A stretch of DNA of 64,000 nucleotides from an uncultured Roseovarius sp. (GCF_947489715.1 NZ_CANLER010000002.1:515597-579596), one strand, 5' to 3'. Shown: positions 10,229 through 18,991, numbered from the stretch's first letter. Translations and numbers: made by a program. The notes: generated by a model not told the origin, from the letters alone.

Positions 10229-11423
10229 GGCTGATGCTCCGTGGATCACAATAATCGGTCTGGGTGAAGATGGACCGCAGGGCCTGTCTTTGGCAAGCCA
10301 CGCGATGCTGGAACAGGCCGAGGTTGTGATGGGGCCAAAGCGCCATCTTGATCTGCTACCTGATCTGAAAGCCGACCGCGTGGAATGGCCCGTGCCATTT
10401 TCTGACGGGATCGAAATTCTTCGTGGCTTCAAAGATCGACAGGTCGTGGTTCTGGCTTCGGGCGATCCTTTTTGGTTTGGGGCGGGCACCGTCATAGCGC
10501 GTGAATTCAATGAAAATGAATGGCGTGCCCTGCCCGCGCCATCAACCTTTGCGCACGCAGCTTCAAGAATGGGTTGGGCCATAGAAAACACGCTCTGCAT
10601 CGGGTTGCACGCTGCCCCCCTGCCGCAATTGCGCCCGCATTTGTCCCCAGTCCTGCGGGCAATTATTTTGCTACGCGATGGCGATGCGGTAAAGGCGTTG
10701 GGTGATTATCTGACGGAACAAGGGTTCGGTCCAAGCGCCATGACAATTATGGAGGCTGTAGGCGGCCCGCGCGAGCGGACGATACAGACAACAGCCGAAA
10801 CTCTCACTGAGACTTTCTCGCATCCGGTCTGCGTTGCAATTGAAGCATCTGGGACGGGAAGCGCCTTGCCGAAATCATCCGGGCTGCCAGATGATTTTTT
10901 TATGTCTGACGGTGTTATGACAAAGAGACCAATGCGTGCGCTAACGCTTTCAGCGCTCGCGCCCCGAGCGGGAGAGCGGCTGTGGGATATCGGTGGCGGT
11001 TCCGGGTCGGTTGCCATCGAATGGTTGCTGTCGCATCAGACATGCACGGCGATAACCATTGAACCGCGTGAAGATCGCAGGGCGCTGATACGGAACAATG
11101 CAAACGCACTCGGTGTAGATCGTCTTGAAATTGTCAACGGGACTGTGCCGAATGCGCTTGCAGGCCTTGCAAGCCCGGATGCTTTATTTATTGGCGGCGG
11201 TTTGACTAAGATGCTGCTGGAAAAGCTTGAGGTGGTCGTTGCGCCAGGTACCCGAATGGTTGCCAATGCAGTGACGCTGGAAGCAGAGGCATTGTTGGCG
11301 ACCTGGCAAGCACGAAAGGGTGGTGACCTGATGCGTTTTGAGATGTCTCAGGCAGCTACGCTGGGATCAAAACGCGGTTGGAAAACCGCCTATCCAGTGG
11401 TGCAATGGAGTGGTGTGCTGTGA
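10227..11423 (+). CDS. cobL: Precorrin-6B C5,15-methyltransferase (decarboxylating)
   Basis: CobL methylates C5 and C15 of precorrin-6B and removes the acetate side-chain carboxyl at C12. It is a 398-residue fusion: residues 1 to about 200 are a CbiE-type methylase (IIGLGEDGPQGLS, then VVLASGDPFWFGAGT), and the C-terminal half is a CbiT-type Rossmann methylase with LWDIGGGSGSVAIEW near residue 252. Start 10227 has AAGGAGG at 10211-10217, which lies within the first codons of cobK on the other strand. The stop overlaps the cobE GTG start. Confidence 0.95.
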   Translation: MADAPWITIIGLGEDGPQGLSLASHAMLEQAEVVMGPKRHLDLLPDLKADRVEWPVPFSDGIEILRGFKDRQVVVLASGDPFWFGAGTVIAREFNENEWRALPAPSTFAHAASRMGWAIENTLCIGLHAAPLPQLRPHLSPVLRAIILLRDGDAVKALGDYLTEQGFGPSAMTIMEAVGGPRERTIQTTAETLTETFSHPVCVAIEASGTGSALPKSSGLPDDFFMSDGVMTKRPMRALTLSALAPRAGERLWDIGGGSGSVAIEWLLSHQTCTAITIEPREDRRALIRNNANALGVDRLEIVNGTVPNALAGLASPDALFIGGGLTKMLLEKLEVVVAPGTRMVANAVTLEAEALLATWQARKGGDLMRFEMSQAATLGSKRGWKTAYPVVQWSGVL

Positions 11424-11788
11424 TTGTGGCCGGGTTCGGATTTCGCGGGACTGCGACGGTCGGAAGTCTGAAAGATGCGCTGGCCCGTACCGGACATTCC
11501 GATAGGCCGACCCACGTCGCAACTGCAGACGCAAAGGTGGCCAATACAGCATTCCAGTCATTCGCAAGAACATTGGGTGCGCAGGTCGTTTCCGTTGACG
11601 CCCCGACGCTTGTTGCCCAGCAGACAATCACGCAATCAACAATTTCCGCCAAGTCCTATGGCACCGGTTCGGTAGCCGAAGCATCAGCCGTTGCTGCGGC
11701 AGGCTCAAGGGCAAAACTTCTTGCAGCACGCGCCATTTCCGCCGATGGGAGAGCCACCTGCGCCATCGCACTAGGAGACGACGTATGA
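11420..11788 (+). CDS. cobE: CobE, CbiG C-terminal-like protein
   Basis: A 122-residue homologue of the C-terminal domain of CbiG, named CobE in aerobic producers. A role at the precorrin-4/5 stage has been suggested, but I do not know an established reaction. The GTG at 11420, overlapping the cobL stop (GTGA), is chosen because it gives the usual N-terminus [10 protein letters not shown] and has GGAG about 9 bases upstream; ATGs at 11378 and 11405 are possible but would lie inside cobL. The C-terminal [27 protein letters not shown] is typical of the domain. The stop overlaps the cobM ATG. Confidence 0.85.
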   Translation: MIVAGFGFRGTATVGSLKDALARTGHSDRPTHVATADAKVANTAFQSFARTLGAQVVSVDAPTLVAQQTITQSTISAKSYGTGSVAEASAVAAAGSRAKLLAARAISADGRATCAIALGDDV

Positions 11789-12579
11789 CGGTACATTTTA
11801 TCGGCGCTGGACCTGGTGCACCCGATCTTCTGACGCTGCGTGGGCGCGACCTTATCGCAGCAAGTCCGGTTTGCCTATATGCAGGCTCACTAGTGCCCGA
11901 AGCGATATTGAATCATTGCCCTGATGGTGCACGTGTCGTGAATACCGCGCCGATGGATCTTGAAGCAATCATCGCCGAATGTGAAACAGCTCATAAAGCC
12001 GGGTACGATATAGCGCGGCTCCATTCAGGCGACTTGTCGGTCTGGTCGGCGATGGGCGAGCAAATCCGAAGATTAGAAGCGTTGGGAATCCCCTATTCGG
12101 TAACGCCGGGCGTACCATCATTTGCCGCTGCTGCTGCGAGCCTGGGGACCGAATTGACCTTGCCCGGCCTAGCGCAGTCGGTGATTTTATCCCGTACGCC
12201 AGGGCGAGCTTCTTCAATGCCGGATGGGGAAAGCCTTGCCAATTTCGGTGCGACGGGCGCAACACTGGCGCTGCACCTTTCTATAGGAAATCTTTCGTCT
12301 GTCGTTTCCGACCTGACACCACATTACGGTGCCGATTGTCCGGTAGCGGTTGTGTATCGCGCGAGTTGGCCAGATGAAAAGATTATCCGTGCGACGCTTG
12401 CAACCATTGAAGCTAAAATTGACGAGAGTATTTCACGCACAGCATTGATCCTTGTTGGCCCCGTACTGGGACGTAAAGGATTTTCGGAAAGCAGGCTCTA
12501 CGCCACTGATTATGACCGCCGCTACCGACCGCAAACGGCTGATAGCCCGTGGTCTGAATGGCAACATGGGGATGACTGA
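11785..12579 (+). CDS. cobM: Precorrin-4 C11-methyltransferase
   Basis: CobM adds the C11 methyl group to precorrin-4. The protein has 264 residues with the methylase signatures [18 protein letters not shown] at the N-terminus, [11 protein letters not shown] near residue 33 and [17 protein letters not shown] near residue 75, which together are diagnostic of CobM/CbiF. It overlaps cobE by 4 bases and ends just before cobB. Confidence 0.95.
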   Translation: MTVHFIGAGPGAPDLLTLRGRDLIAASPVCLYAGSLVPEAILNHCPDGARVVNTAPMDLEAIIAECETAHKAGYDIARLHSGDLSVWSAMGEQIRRLEALGIPYSVTPGVPSFAAAAASLGTELTLPGLAQSVILSRTPGRASSMPDGESLANFGATGATLALHLSIGNLSSVVSDLTPHYGADCPVAVVYRASWPDEKIIRATLATIEAKIDESISRTALILVGPVLGRKGFSESRLYATDYDRRYRPQTADSPWSEWQHGDD

Positions 12580-12580
12580 G

Positions 12581-13903
12581 ATGGTTAGGGACTGGCCTTC
12601 GGGTATTTTGATTTCGGCCCCTTCTTCGGGTACGGGCAAGACCACCGTGATGCTGGGCCTGCTGCGCGCGTTGCGTGACAAAGGTTTGGCGGTTCAGCCT
12701 TTCAAATCCGGGCCCGACTATATCGACCCAGCGTTTCATCGGGCGGCCAGTGGCCGGGCATCATTCAATCTTGATAGTTGGGCGATGGATCAGACCCTAT
12801 TGGCCTCTATCACAGAACAAGCTGAGGGCGCGGACATTTGCATCGCCGAAGGTTCGATGGGCCTTTATGATGGCGTCGCAACACGCGGTCAGTCGGGATT
12901 TGGGTCAAGCGCCGAAACAGCGCAGCGCATGGGCTGGCCCGTCGTGCTGGTTATTGATGTGGGTGGACAAGCGCAATCAGCGGCAGCGACAGCCTTGGGA
13001 TTTAAGAACTATGCGCCCGACCTTCCCTTTGCCGGTGTGATCCTGAACCGTGTTGCCAGCCCGCGACACGAACGGTTGACCAGATTGGGAATGGAGCGCG
13101 CTGGCCTACCAGTCTTGGGGGTCCTGCCCCGGCGCGGAGATCTCACCCTGCCAGAGCGACATCTGGGATTGATTCAAGCAATAGAACATCCAGATCTTGA
13201 AGCCGCCATTTCGGGTTACGCCGATTTTTTACGTGAACATGTAGATCTGGACGTAATCCAAGCTGCCGCTGCCTCAAGTGGTCGGCCTGCAGCAAAAAAC
13301 GCTTTGCCAAAGCCACCCGCACAGAGGATTGCGTTGGCCCGTGACGCGGCCTTTTCATTTACCTATCCGCATATTCTGAAAGGTTGGAGAGAAGCAGGGG
13401 CCGAAATTTCACCGTTCTCTCCCTTAGCCGATGAAGCACCTGATACAGCCGCTGATTTGGTGTGGCTGCCTGGTGGCTATCCCGAATTGCATGCCGGGAA
13501 ATTGGCGTCCGCGAAGAATTTTCTTGGCGGTTTGCGCCACCATGCAAAAACAAAACCGGTCCACGGGGAGTGCGGTGGATACATGGCACTTGGTACAGCA
13601 TTGATCGACAAAGTTGGTACGCGACATGAAATGGCAGGCTTGCTGGGCCTCGTGACTTCATATGAAAAGCGTAAGTTCCATTTGGGATATCGGCGTGCGG
13701 TATTGGACGCACCGATACCAGGGTTTGGTGCGGGCGATGCGCTCCGGGGGCACGAATTTCACTACTCCACGATTTTGGATCAGCCTGACGCACTGTTGGC
13801 GCAGGTCGCGGATGCTGACGGCAATCCCGTTCCCGAAACAGGATCATTCCGCGGGCATGTCACCGGCACGTTTTTCCACCTGATCACGCCGGAGAGATCA
13901 TGA
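12581..13903 (+). CDS. cobB: Hydrogenobyrinic acid a,c-diamide synthase
   Basis: CobB amidates the a and c carboxylates using glutamine and ATP. With the start at 12581 (MVRDWPSGILISAPSSG) it has 440 residues. GGGG at 12568-12571 is well spaced for this ATG; an ATG at 12572 overlapping the cobM stop is the alternative. The N-terminal P-loop domain contains APSSGTGKTT and PFKSGPDYIDPAFH; the C-terminal class I glutaminase domain contains VWLPGGYPELHA and the nucleophile in VHGECGGYMALG near residue 328. The stop overlaps cobA by 4 bases. Confidence 0.95.
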   Translation: MVRDWPSGILISAPSSGTGKTTVMLGLLRALRDKGLAVQPFKSGPDYIDPAFHRAASGRASFNLDSWAMDQTLLASITEQAEGADICIAEGSMGLYDGVATRGQSGFGSSAETAQRMGWPVVLVIDVGGQAQSAAATALGFKNYAPDLPFAGVILNRVASPRHERLTRLGMERAGLPVLGVLPRRGDLTLPERHLGLIQAIEHPDLEAAISGYADFLREHVDLDVIQAAAASSGRPAAKNALPKPPAQRIALARDAAFSFTYPHILKGWREAGAEISPFSPLADEAPDTAADLVWLPGGYPELHAGKLASAKNFLGGLRHHAKTKPVHGECGGYMALGTALIDKVGTRHEMAGLLGLVTSYEKRKFHLGYRRAVLDAPIPGFGAGDALRGHEFHYSTILDQPDALLAQVADADGNPVPETGSFRGHVTGTFFHLITPERS

Positions 13904-14619
13904 GTGGGTTTGTCAGCTTTGTCGGCTCGGGCCCGGGTGACCCTGAACTATTGACCATCAAAGCGGTGGATCGGCTCAAGCGAGCGGATGCCGTATTGTT
14001 TGACGATCTTTCATCAGGCCCAATCCTGACGCATGCACGACCAGGTGCAGACATGGTAGGAGTTGGGAAGCGCGCCGGACAACCCTCGCCCCGGCAAGAT
14101 CATGTGAGCCGCCTGTTGGTGGAATATGCCCAAGCCGGCGGACGAATCGTCCGACTCAAATCCGGGGACAGCGGCCTTTTCGGGCGCCTTGAGGAAGAAT
14201 TGATCGCCCTGCAAGATGCAGGTATCGAATACGAAATCATTCCGGGTGTTCCATCCGCCGTCGCGGCGGCGGCGGCCTGCGGTATTCCCCTGACGCGCAG
14301 AATGACGGCACGACGGGTACAATTCGTGACGGGCCACAATGTGGATGGTGTTCTGCCTGAAGATATTGATCTTGCGGCCCTTGCGGACCCCGCAGCCTGT
14401 AGCGTTGTATTCATGGGTAAACGCACATTTCCCAAGTTGGCCAAGGCACTATTCGAACGCGGCCTGCCGCCAGAAACATCGGCGATACTTGCTGAAGCGG
14501 TCGGCACGCCCGAGCAGAAAATCACCCGTAGCACGGTCACACAATTGGCCGGGCAATTGGAACAGGAAATCGGCAGCAAGCCCGCGCTTATCCTTTATGG
14601 CCCGCTTGCATCCTTTTAG
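13900..14619 (+). CDS. cobA: Uroporphyrinogen-III C-methyltransferase
   Basis: CobA (SUMT) makes precorrin-2 from uroporphyrinogen III, the entry step into the corrin branch. It is a stand-alone methylase of 239 residues, without the CysG oxidase/ferrochelatase part. Signatures are FVGSGPGDPELLTIKA at the N-terminus, ADAVLFDDL near residue 29 and RLKSGDSGLFGRLEEE near residue 86. It closes the riboswitch-1 operon; riboswitch 2 begins about 70 bases downstream. Confidence 0.95.
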   Translation: MSGFVSFVGSGPGDPELLTIKAVDRLKRADAVLFDDLSSGPILTHARPGADMVGVGKRAGQPSPRQDHVSRLLVEYAQAGGRIVRLKSGDSGLFGRLEEELIALQDAGIEYEIIPGVPSAVAAAAACGIPLTRRMTARRVQFVTGHNVDGVLPEDIDLAALADPAACSVVFMGKRTFPKLAKALFERGLPPETSAILAEAVGTPEQKITRSTVTQLAGQLEQEIGSKPALILYGPLASF

Positions 14620-14687
14620 CTTCGTTTCCAGCGCATTTGATGCCGCATTTTTTCTTGTGCGATTCTGCGCACCTGATTATGACTGAA

Positions 14688-14850
14688 GGACTTACGGTGC
14701 TACATTCGTGTGGCCGAAAAGGGAACCGGGTGAAAGGCCCGGACTGCCCCCGCAACTGTAAGCGGCGAGCGCCGAGGAACGACCACTGGCCGGAATTGTC
14801 GGGCTGGGAAGGCCAAAAGCGCTATGACCCGCGAGTCAGGAGACCTGCCG
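14688..14850 (+). promoter_or_regulatory. Cobalamin riboswitch 2
   Basis: A second cobalamin aptamer on the plus strand: CGAAAAGGGAACCGGGTG near 14714-14731, the core CCCCCGCAACTGTAAGCGG near 14746-14765, CCACTGGC near 14784, GGGAAGGC near 14805 and the B12 box AGTCAGGAGACCTGCC at 14834-14849. It leads only into the CbiM-like gene at 14921, so permease production should fall when B12 is plentiful. The 5' limit is approximate. Overall sequence differs from riboswitch 1 outside the conserved core. Confidence 0.93.
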
Positions 14851-14920
14851 CAAGTAACAAATCCGCCGCATGTGCGGCCCCAACGCTGCCGGCGGGGCAG
14901 CACACCGAGAAAGGAAGACC

Positions 14921-15598
14921 ATGCATATTGAACCTGGAGTAGTGGAAGGGGCTAAAATGGCCCTTGCCTATGCAACAGCTGCCGGTGCCGCTGGCTACAG
15001 CGCGAAACTGGCTTTCAAGGACATTGCACAAAGCAACACCGTATCTTTTGCAATGCGCTCGATGATGGCAACAATTGGCACATTCATTTTCTTTGAAGTG
15101 CTGCCGCATTTCCCGGTTGGTGTTTCGGAAGTTCACTTCATCCTGGGTACGACACTATTCCTGTTGTTGGGCGCCGCGCCCGCCGCTGTGGGCTTATCAC
15201 TTGGCCTGGCCATTCAGGGCATGTTCTTCGCACCCACCGACCTGCCGATGTATTTCGTCAACGTGACCACGCTCTTGGTACCGCTTCTGTCGATCAGCGC
15301 ATTGGCCAAACGGCTTATCCCGCAAGATCGAGCCTACGTGGACCTCGACTACGCGCATGTGCTCAAACTCTCAGGTATCTATCAGGGTGGTGTTGTCGCA
15401 TGGGTCGCATTCTGGGCGTTCTACGGTCAAGGTGTTTCGGCTGAGACATTTGCCTCGGTCTGGACATTTGGCGCAGCTTACATGCTTGTCGTCCTGATCG
15501 AGCCTGTCGCTGATTTGGCCGTGCTTGCTGTTGCCAAAACAGCTCGTGGCATGTCCGCTTCCGGGCTGGTCACTAGCCGCCTTTATAACGCAGCCTAA
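14921..15598 (+). CDS. CbiM-like cobalt permease
   Basis: A 225-residue integral membrane protein with about six hydrophobic segments. It begins MHIEPGVV; in CbiM/NikM proteins the N-terminal Met-His together with a later His coordinates Co2+ or Ni2+, so the ATG at 14921 (after AAGGAAGACC) is functionally meaningful. Control by a B12 riboswitch supports cobalt uptake for corrin synthesis. No CbiN, CbiQ or CbiO partner lies next to it, so it either uses a distant energy module or acts alone. It sits where B12-regulated cobalt transporters often sit and may replace the missing CbtA/CbtB. A strong terminator follows its stop. Confidence 0.75.
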   Translation: MHIEPGVVEGAKMALAYATAAGAAGYSAKLAFKDIAQSNTVSFAMRSMMATIGTFIFFEVLPHFPVGVSEVHFILGTTLFLLLGAAPAAVGLSLGLAIQGMFFAPTDLPMYFVNVTTLLVPLLSISALAKRLIPQDRAYVDLDYAHVLKLSGIYQGGVVAWVAFWAFYGQGVSAETFASVWTFGAAYMLVVLIEPVADLAVLAVAKTARGMSASGLVTSRLYNAA

Positions 15599-15611
15599 GT
15601 TGGTTATCCTG

Positions 15612-15645
15612 GCCCGGCTCCTGAATGATGGAGCCGGGCTTTTTT
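15612..15645 (+). terminator. Rho-independent terminator after cbiM-like gene
   Basis: A 10-bp perfect stem, GCCCGGCTCC paired with GGAGCCGGGC, with an 8-base loop and six T residues after it. It ends the riboswitch-2 transcript. The cobF start codon is only 17 bases beyond the T-run. Confidence 0.92.
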
Positions 15646-15661
15646 GTGTCTGGCGTATCCC

Positions 15662-16399
15662 ATGATCCGTGATCTCTGGTTAATTGGCATCGGCACCGGC
15701 TCTCCCGTGCATATCACGTTGGAAGGGCAGCAGGCCTTACGTGACGCAACCGTGATCCTGTTACCACGTAAAGGCAGCGGTAAAGACGACCTTGCAACTT
15801 TACGCCAGAAGATACTCGAAGACGCTGGTGCGTCAGCGCAGGTTCTGCCCTTTGACATGCCGGTCCGAGACGAAAATCTGCCCTATCTGGAACGTGTTGC
15901 CCATTGGCATGACGAAGTCGCCAAACGCTGGTCGGGCGCAATTGCGGATGCAAAGGTATCCGGCCCGGTTGCCCTGTTGGTTTGGGGTGATCCCGGGCTC
16001 TATGACAGCACGCTACGCATTGCTGAACGCCTTACACCTAAGCCGACCATTCGTGTGGTGCCCGGTGTCACCGCACTTCAGGCTTTGACGTCAGCGCATA
16101 CAATCCCGTTCAACACGGTAAACGGACCGGTGACGGTGACGACCGGGCGTCAGTTACGTGATAACGGATGGCCTGAAGGGGCAGAAACGCTGATTGTAAT
16201 GCTGGATGGAGAATGCAGCTTCCAACAGCTTGACCCACATGGTTTGCATATCTGGTGGGGTGGATTTCTTGGCATGGCTGAGCAAGTCCTGGAAAGTGGC
16301 CCTCTTTCCGACGCAGGGCCGCGTATCGTTACTTTGCGCGGGGCCGCTCGATCTGAACACGGGTGGATCATGGATACGTATCTGCTGCGGCGGGTATGA
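15662..16399 (+). CDS. cobF: Precorrin-6A synthase (deacetylating)
   Basis: CobF methylates C1 and removes acetate from precorrin-5 in the aerobic pathway. It is a 245-residue tetrapyrrole methylase with LWLIGIGTGSPVHITLEG at the N-terminus and VALLVWGDPGLYDSTLRI near residue 107. The ATG at 15662 gives the family-typical MIRDLWLIGIG. There is almost no room between the preceding terminator (ending 15645) and this ATG and no Shine-Dalgarno is evident, so the message may be leaderless or arise from read-through or from a promoter inside the CbiM-like gene. Confidence 0.93.
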   Translation: MIRDLWLIGIGTGSPVHITLEGQQALRDATVILLPRKGSGKDDLATLRQKILEDAGASAQVLPFDMPVRDENLPYLERVAHWHDEVAKRWSGAIADAKVSGPVALLVWGDPGLYDSTLRIAERLTPKPTIRVVPGVTALQALTSAHTIPFNTVNGPVTVTTGRQLRDNGWPEGAETLIVMLDGECSFQQLDPHGLHIWWGGFLGMAEQVLESGPLSDAGPRIVTLRGAARSEHGWIMDTYLLRRV

Positions 16400-16485
16400 T
16401 GTCCGCAGTGGCAGGGAAAGCTGCACTTAGCCTCAATCAATCAGTGGTTTCGTTAATATCCTAGGTGGCGAAATCAACAAACAGG

Positions 16486-17379
16486 TCATATGACTGACGA
16501 GGTTTGGTTTATAAGCCATTCTCTTACGATAGCCACGATAACAGCGTTTCGCGGCTCTCGTGGGGCAACCACAAAGTATCCATCTTCTGTTGGTAGCGAT
16601 GCTGGAAAAGGTTGAACAAGCCGGTTGGCTTTGAGATCCATTTCGACAAATGCCCGGTTAGTCAAGGCCACCCCCTGTCGTGCAACTGCAGCATCAATTG
16701 CCAGTGAGGTTTGGCTGAAATTCATTTTTTTCGTCTCTGCAACCTGTGAATCACTAAGGGTTGCCTCAAGAAAAAGTGGCCACTGGCCATGCGTATCTTC
16801 AAGTAACACGTGATGCTTCAGATCTTGTTGTGACTTGATTGGATCGGGTCCAGTAGTCAGATCGGGATGACACACCGCAATCAGCTCGGTGGAAAATAAA
16901 GGTTCTGCAATAAGGCCGGGACCAAAAGGTGGTTTACCCTGTCGGATGGCCAGATCCACACCGTCAGTCTGGAAATTGGCCAATGCGTTCGATGCATCCA
17001 ACCGAACGCGAATATTGGGATGTTCTTCGGCGAATACCCCCAATCTTGGCACCAGCCACCTGGTTGCAAAGGACGGCGTGGCGCTGATTGTGACAACCGC
17101 ATCTCGAGGTGCGAGGTTTTCGGTCGCCTCTGCGATCATATCGAGGGCGCGTCGAAGCGGCGGCAAGTATCGACGCCCCTCGTCGGTCAATGACAGACCT
17201 CTGGGTTGGCGATCAAAAAGCTTAATCTTCAACAAGGCTTCCAACGATCGAACCTGCTGGGCCACAGCACCTTGAGTCACGCCTAACTCCTCTGCCGCAT
17301 GCTTGAAATTCAAATGGCGACCAGAGCTCTCGAAAGCTTTCAAGGCATTAAGTGGTGGTAATCTACGCATCGGCACCAT
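16486..17379 (-). CDS. LysR-type regulator, GcvA-like
   Basis: A 297-residue LysR-family regulator. The N-terminal helix-turn-helix spans roughly residues 20-45 (FKHAAEELGVTQGAVAQQVRSLEALL), and the opening RRLPPLNALKAFESSGRHLNF is of the GcvA/AmpR subgroup. The rest is the substrate-binding-like effector domain. Start could be 17379 or 17370 (MRRLPPL); neither has a strong ribosome site. It is divergent from the SDR gene at 17491 with three inverted repeats between them, so it probably controls that gene and itself. The effector is unknown. Confidence 0.85.
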   Translation of the reverse strand: MVPMRRLPPLNALKAFESSGRHLNFKHAAEELGVTQGAVAQQVRSLEALLKIKLFDRQPRGLSLTDEGRRYLPPLRRALDMIAEATENLAPRDAVVTISATPSFATRWLVPRLGVFAEEHPNIRVRLDASNALANFQTDGVDLAIRQGKPPFGPGLIAEPLFSTELIAVCHPDLTTGPDPIKSQQDLKHHVLLEDTHGQWPLFLEATLSDSQVAETKKMNFSQTSLAIDAAVARQGVALTNRAFVEMDLKANRLVQPFPASLPTEDGYFVVAPREPRNAVIVAIVREWLINQTSSVI

Positions 17380-17387
17380 TCTTAGAG

Positions 17388-17477
17388 TGTAGAATTTCTA
17401 CATCGTTAAGACAGAATTACTCATTAGTCAAAAGAGCTCAAATAGCTCAGTTTAGGACAAATCAACTTTCTTGATTT
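17388..17477. promoter_or_regulatory. Inverted repeats in the LysR/SDR promoter region
   Basis: Three dyads lie in the short divergent intergenic region. TGTAGAATTTCTACA at 17388-17402 is a perfect 7-bp dyad with a one-base centre, 8 bases from the LysR start. GAGCT/AGCTC at 17434-17438 and 17444-17448 follows. AAATCAA/TTGATTT at 17459-17465 and 17471-17477 lies next to the SDR ribosome site. Dyads in such a region are typical LysR operator candidates; which are bound is unknown. Confidence 0.55.
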
Positions 17478-17490
17478 GTGGAGAACACTC

Positions 17491-18198
17491 ATGACGGACA
17501 AAAAAACTGCAATCATCACAGCAGGTGGCAGTGGCATGGGTGCTGACAGCGCACGCCGTCTAGCCGCAGATGGATTCAACGTCGCGATCCTGTCCTCATC
17601 GGGCAAGGGTGAAGCACTCGCCGCTGAACTTGGAGGGATCGGCGTTACAGGATCAAATCAGTCAATTGATGATCTGAAACGCCTGGTTGACAAAACGATG
17701 GCGAAATGGGACCGAGTGGATGTATTGGTCAATTCAGCAGGGCATGGCCCGCGCGCACCAGTGCTGGAGCTGACGGATGAAGACTGGCACACTGGTATGG
17801 ATGTCTATTTTCTGAATGCGGTGCGCCCAACGCGCCTTGTTACACCGATCATGGCCGAGCAAAAATCAGGCGCGATTATCAATATTTCCACCTTCGCGGC
17901 GTTCGAACCTGATCCCGTTTTCCCAACATCAGGCGTGATGCGTGCCGGGCTTGCTGCCTTCAGCAAGCTTTTTTCTGATCGATACGCCGCCGACAATATA
18001 CGCATGAACAACGTGTTGCCGGGCTTCATCGACAGCCTACCGGAAAACGCCGATTTCAAAGCCAAGATTCCAATGGGGCGCTATGGTCGATCCTATGATG
18101 AGATCGCTGCGACCGTGAGTTTCCTGGCTTCCGAAGGCGGCGCCTATATTACCGGTCAGAATATCCGTGTCGACGGAGGGATCACACGTTCAGTCTAA
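17491..18198 (+). CDS. SDR family oxidoreductase, atypical active site
   Basis: A 235-residue short-chain dehydrogenase/reductase. The cofactor loop reads TAGGSGMGADSAR near residue 10, VNSAGHG near residue 86 matches the NAG motif, and the C-terminal ITGQNIRVDGGITRS is standard. The usual catalytic YxxxK is missing: the region reads FPTSGVMRAGLAAFSKL near residue 150, with neither the Tyr nor the Lys in place. A subgroup of SDR-like proteins is known to lack the full tetrad, so this may be an altered-catalysis member. Start 17491 has TGGAG about 9 bases upstream. Substrate unknown; the divergent LysR gene is the likely regulator. Confidence 0.8.
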   Translation: MTDKKTAIITAGGSGMGADSARRLAADGFNVAILSSSGKGEALAAELGGIGVTGSNQSIDDLKRLVDKTMAKWDRVDVLVNSAGHGPRAPVLELTDEDWHTGMDVYFLNAVRPTRLVTPIMAEQKSGAIINISTFAAFEPDPVFPTSGVMRAGLAAFSKLFSDRYAADNIRMNNVLPGFIDSLPENADFKAKIPMGRYGRSYDEIAATVSFLASEGGAYITGQNIRVDGGITRSV

Positions 18199-18423
18199 TA
18201 CAATACTCAAAACAGGAAAAAAGAACATGGCGTGCCTTTAGTGAATTCTATTAAGATTTGAGCCTCTTGGAGTACTCAAAATGTCACTTTAAGTTTTGTA
18301 TCCCTTGCAGGCCGGTCCAGCGAAATGCGTCAAAATAGGAGATTTGATAGTGTGAAACTCGGCAAAGCCAGCTGCGCTATCGATCTCTGAAGGCCACATC
18401 TGTCATTTGGCCTGACACAAACT

Positions 18424-18450
18424 AAAAAAGGGCTTTCGAGGTCCTTTTTT
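18424..18450 (-). terminator. Terminator of the tRNA-Pro gene
   Basis: A-run, GGGC, seven-base loop, GTCC, T-run: a short hairpin directly beyond the CCA end of tRNA-Pro. The six A/T pairs extend the stem, and it could act in both directions. Confidence 0.6.
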
Positions 18451-18451
18451 T

Positions 18452-18528
18452 TGGTCGGAGTGAGAGGATTCGAACCTCCGGCCCCTGCCTCCCGAAGACA
18501 GTGCTCTACCAGGCTGAGCTACACTCCG
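18452..18528 (-). tRNA. tRNA-Pro (anticodon CGG)
   Basis: Read on the minus strand, the 77 bases fold as a cloverleaf. The acceptor stem is CGGAGTG/CACTCCG, the D arm is GCTCAGCCTGGTAGAGC, the anticodon stem is CTGTC/GGCAG with loop TTCGGGA (anticodon CGG), and the T arm GGAGG-TTCGAAT-CCTCT is followed by discriminator A and an encoded CCA. The acceptor beginning CGGAGTG and the D loop match bacterial tRNA-Pro. Confidence 0.95.
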
Positions 18529-18991
18529 ACCGTGTGGTTGCCGATTAAACGCCCTAGGGTAAATTTGCAAGCTTTGAAACAAGGGGGCGAAATAGCCATT
18601 TGCCTATCACACTTCTTCTAGGCGTCGACGGTATGCGGCGAAATTTCTGCCATCCGTCTACCAGTTAAACCACAGACGACCTTCCGTCACAGCGTTTGCC
18701 AAAAGCCCTGTCAGCAACGTTTTCCCGCTCCTTGCCGCACGCGCTCTGACTGACGAAAACCTCTTTCATATGAAACGAAATACCGGCACCGGCTGGAACG
18801 GTAAGCGACCATGTGGCAAATCCAGCGGACATCGCGCCATCAGTAATGACATATGTTGCCCTGATGCCAAAAGCACCAGCATGTGTGCTTCCTGCGCAGG
18901 TGTGGCCAGTTGTATTTGGCAATACCTCAGGCGGTCAAGATAAAGTGACAGGAAATCGTCCCTGTCACTTTCCTCATACCTCTGAGCTGGA
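18529..18991. other. Between tRNA-Pro and leuB, no confident gene
   Basis: About 460 bases hold one minus-strand frame (18665-18922, 85 codons, TTG start, GAGG only two bases before it) that would encode a protein rich in Ala, Gly and Thr matching no family I recognise. Coding potential is unconvincing and it lies just downstream of leuB. No other signal is clear. Confidence 0.4.

Noticed and set aside
18600..18665. Stretch resembling part of a tRNA D arm (complement reads ACTGGTAGAC)
   Set aside because: No acceptor or anticodon stem can be formed around it.
18665..18922. 85-codon frame downstream of leuB
   Set aside because: TTG start, poorly spaced ribosome site and no family resemblance; left as an open question in the gap entry.
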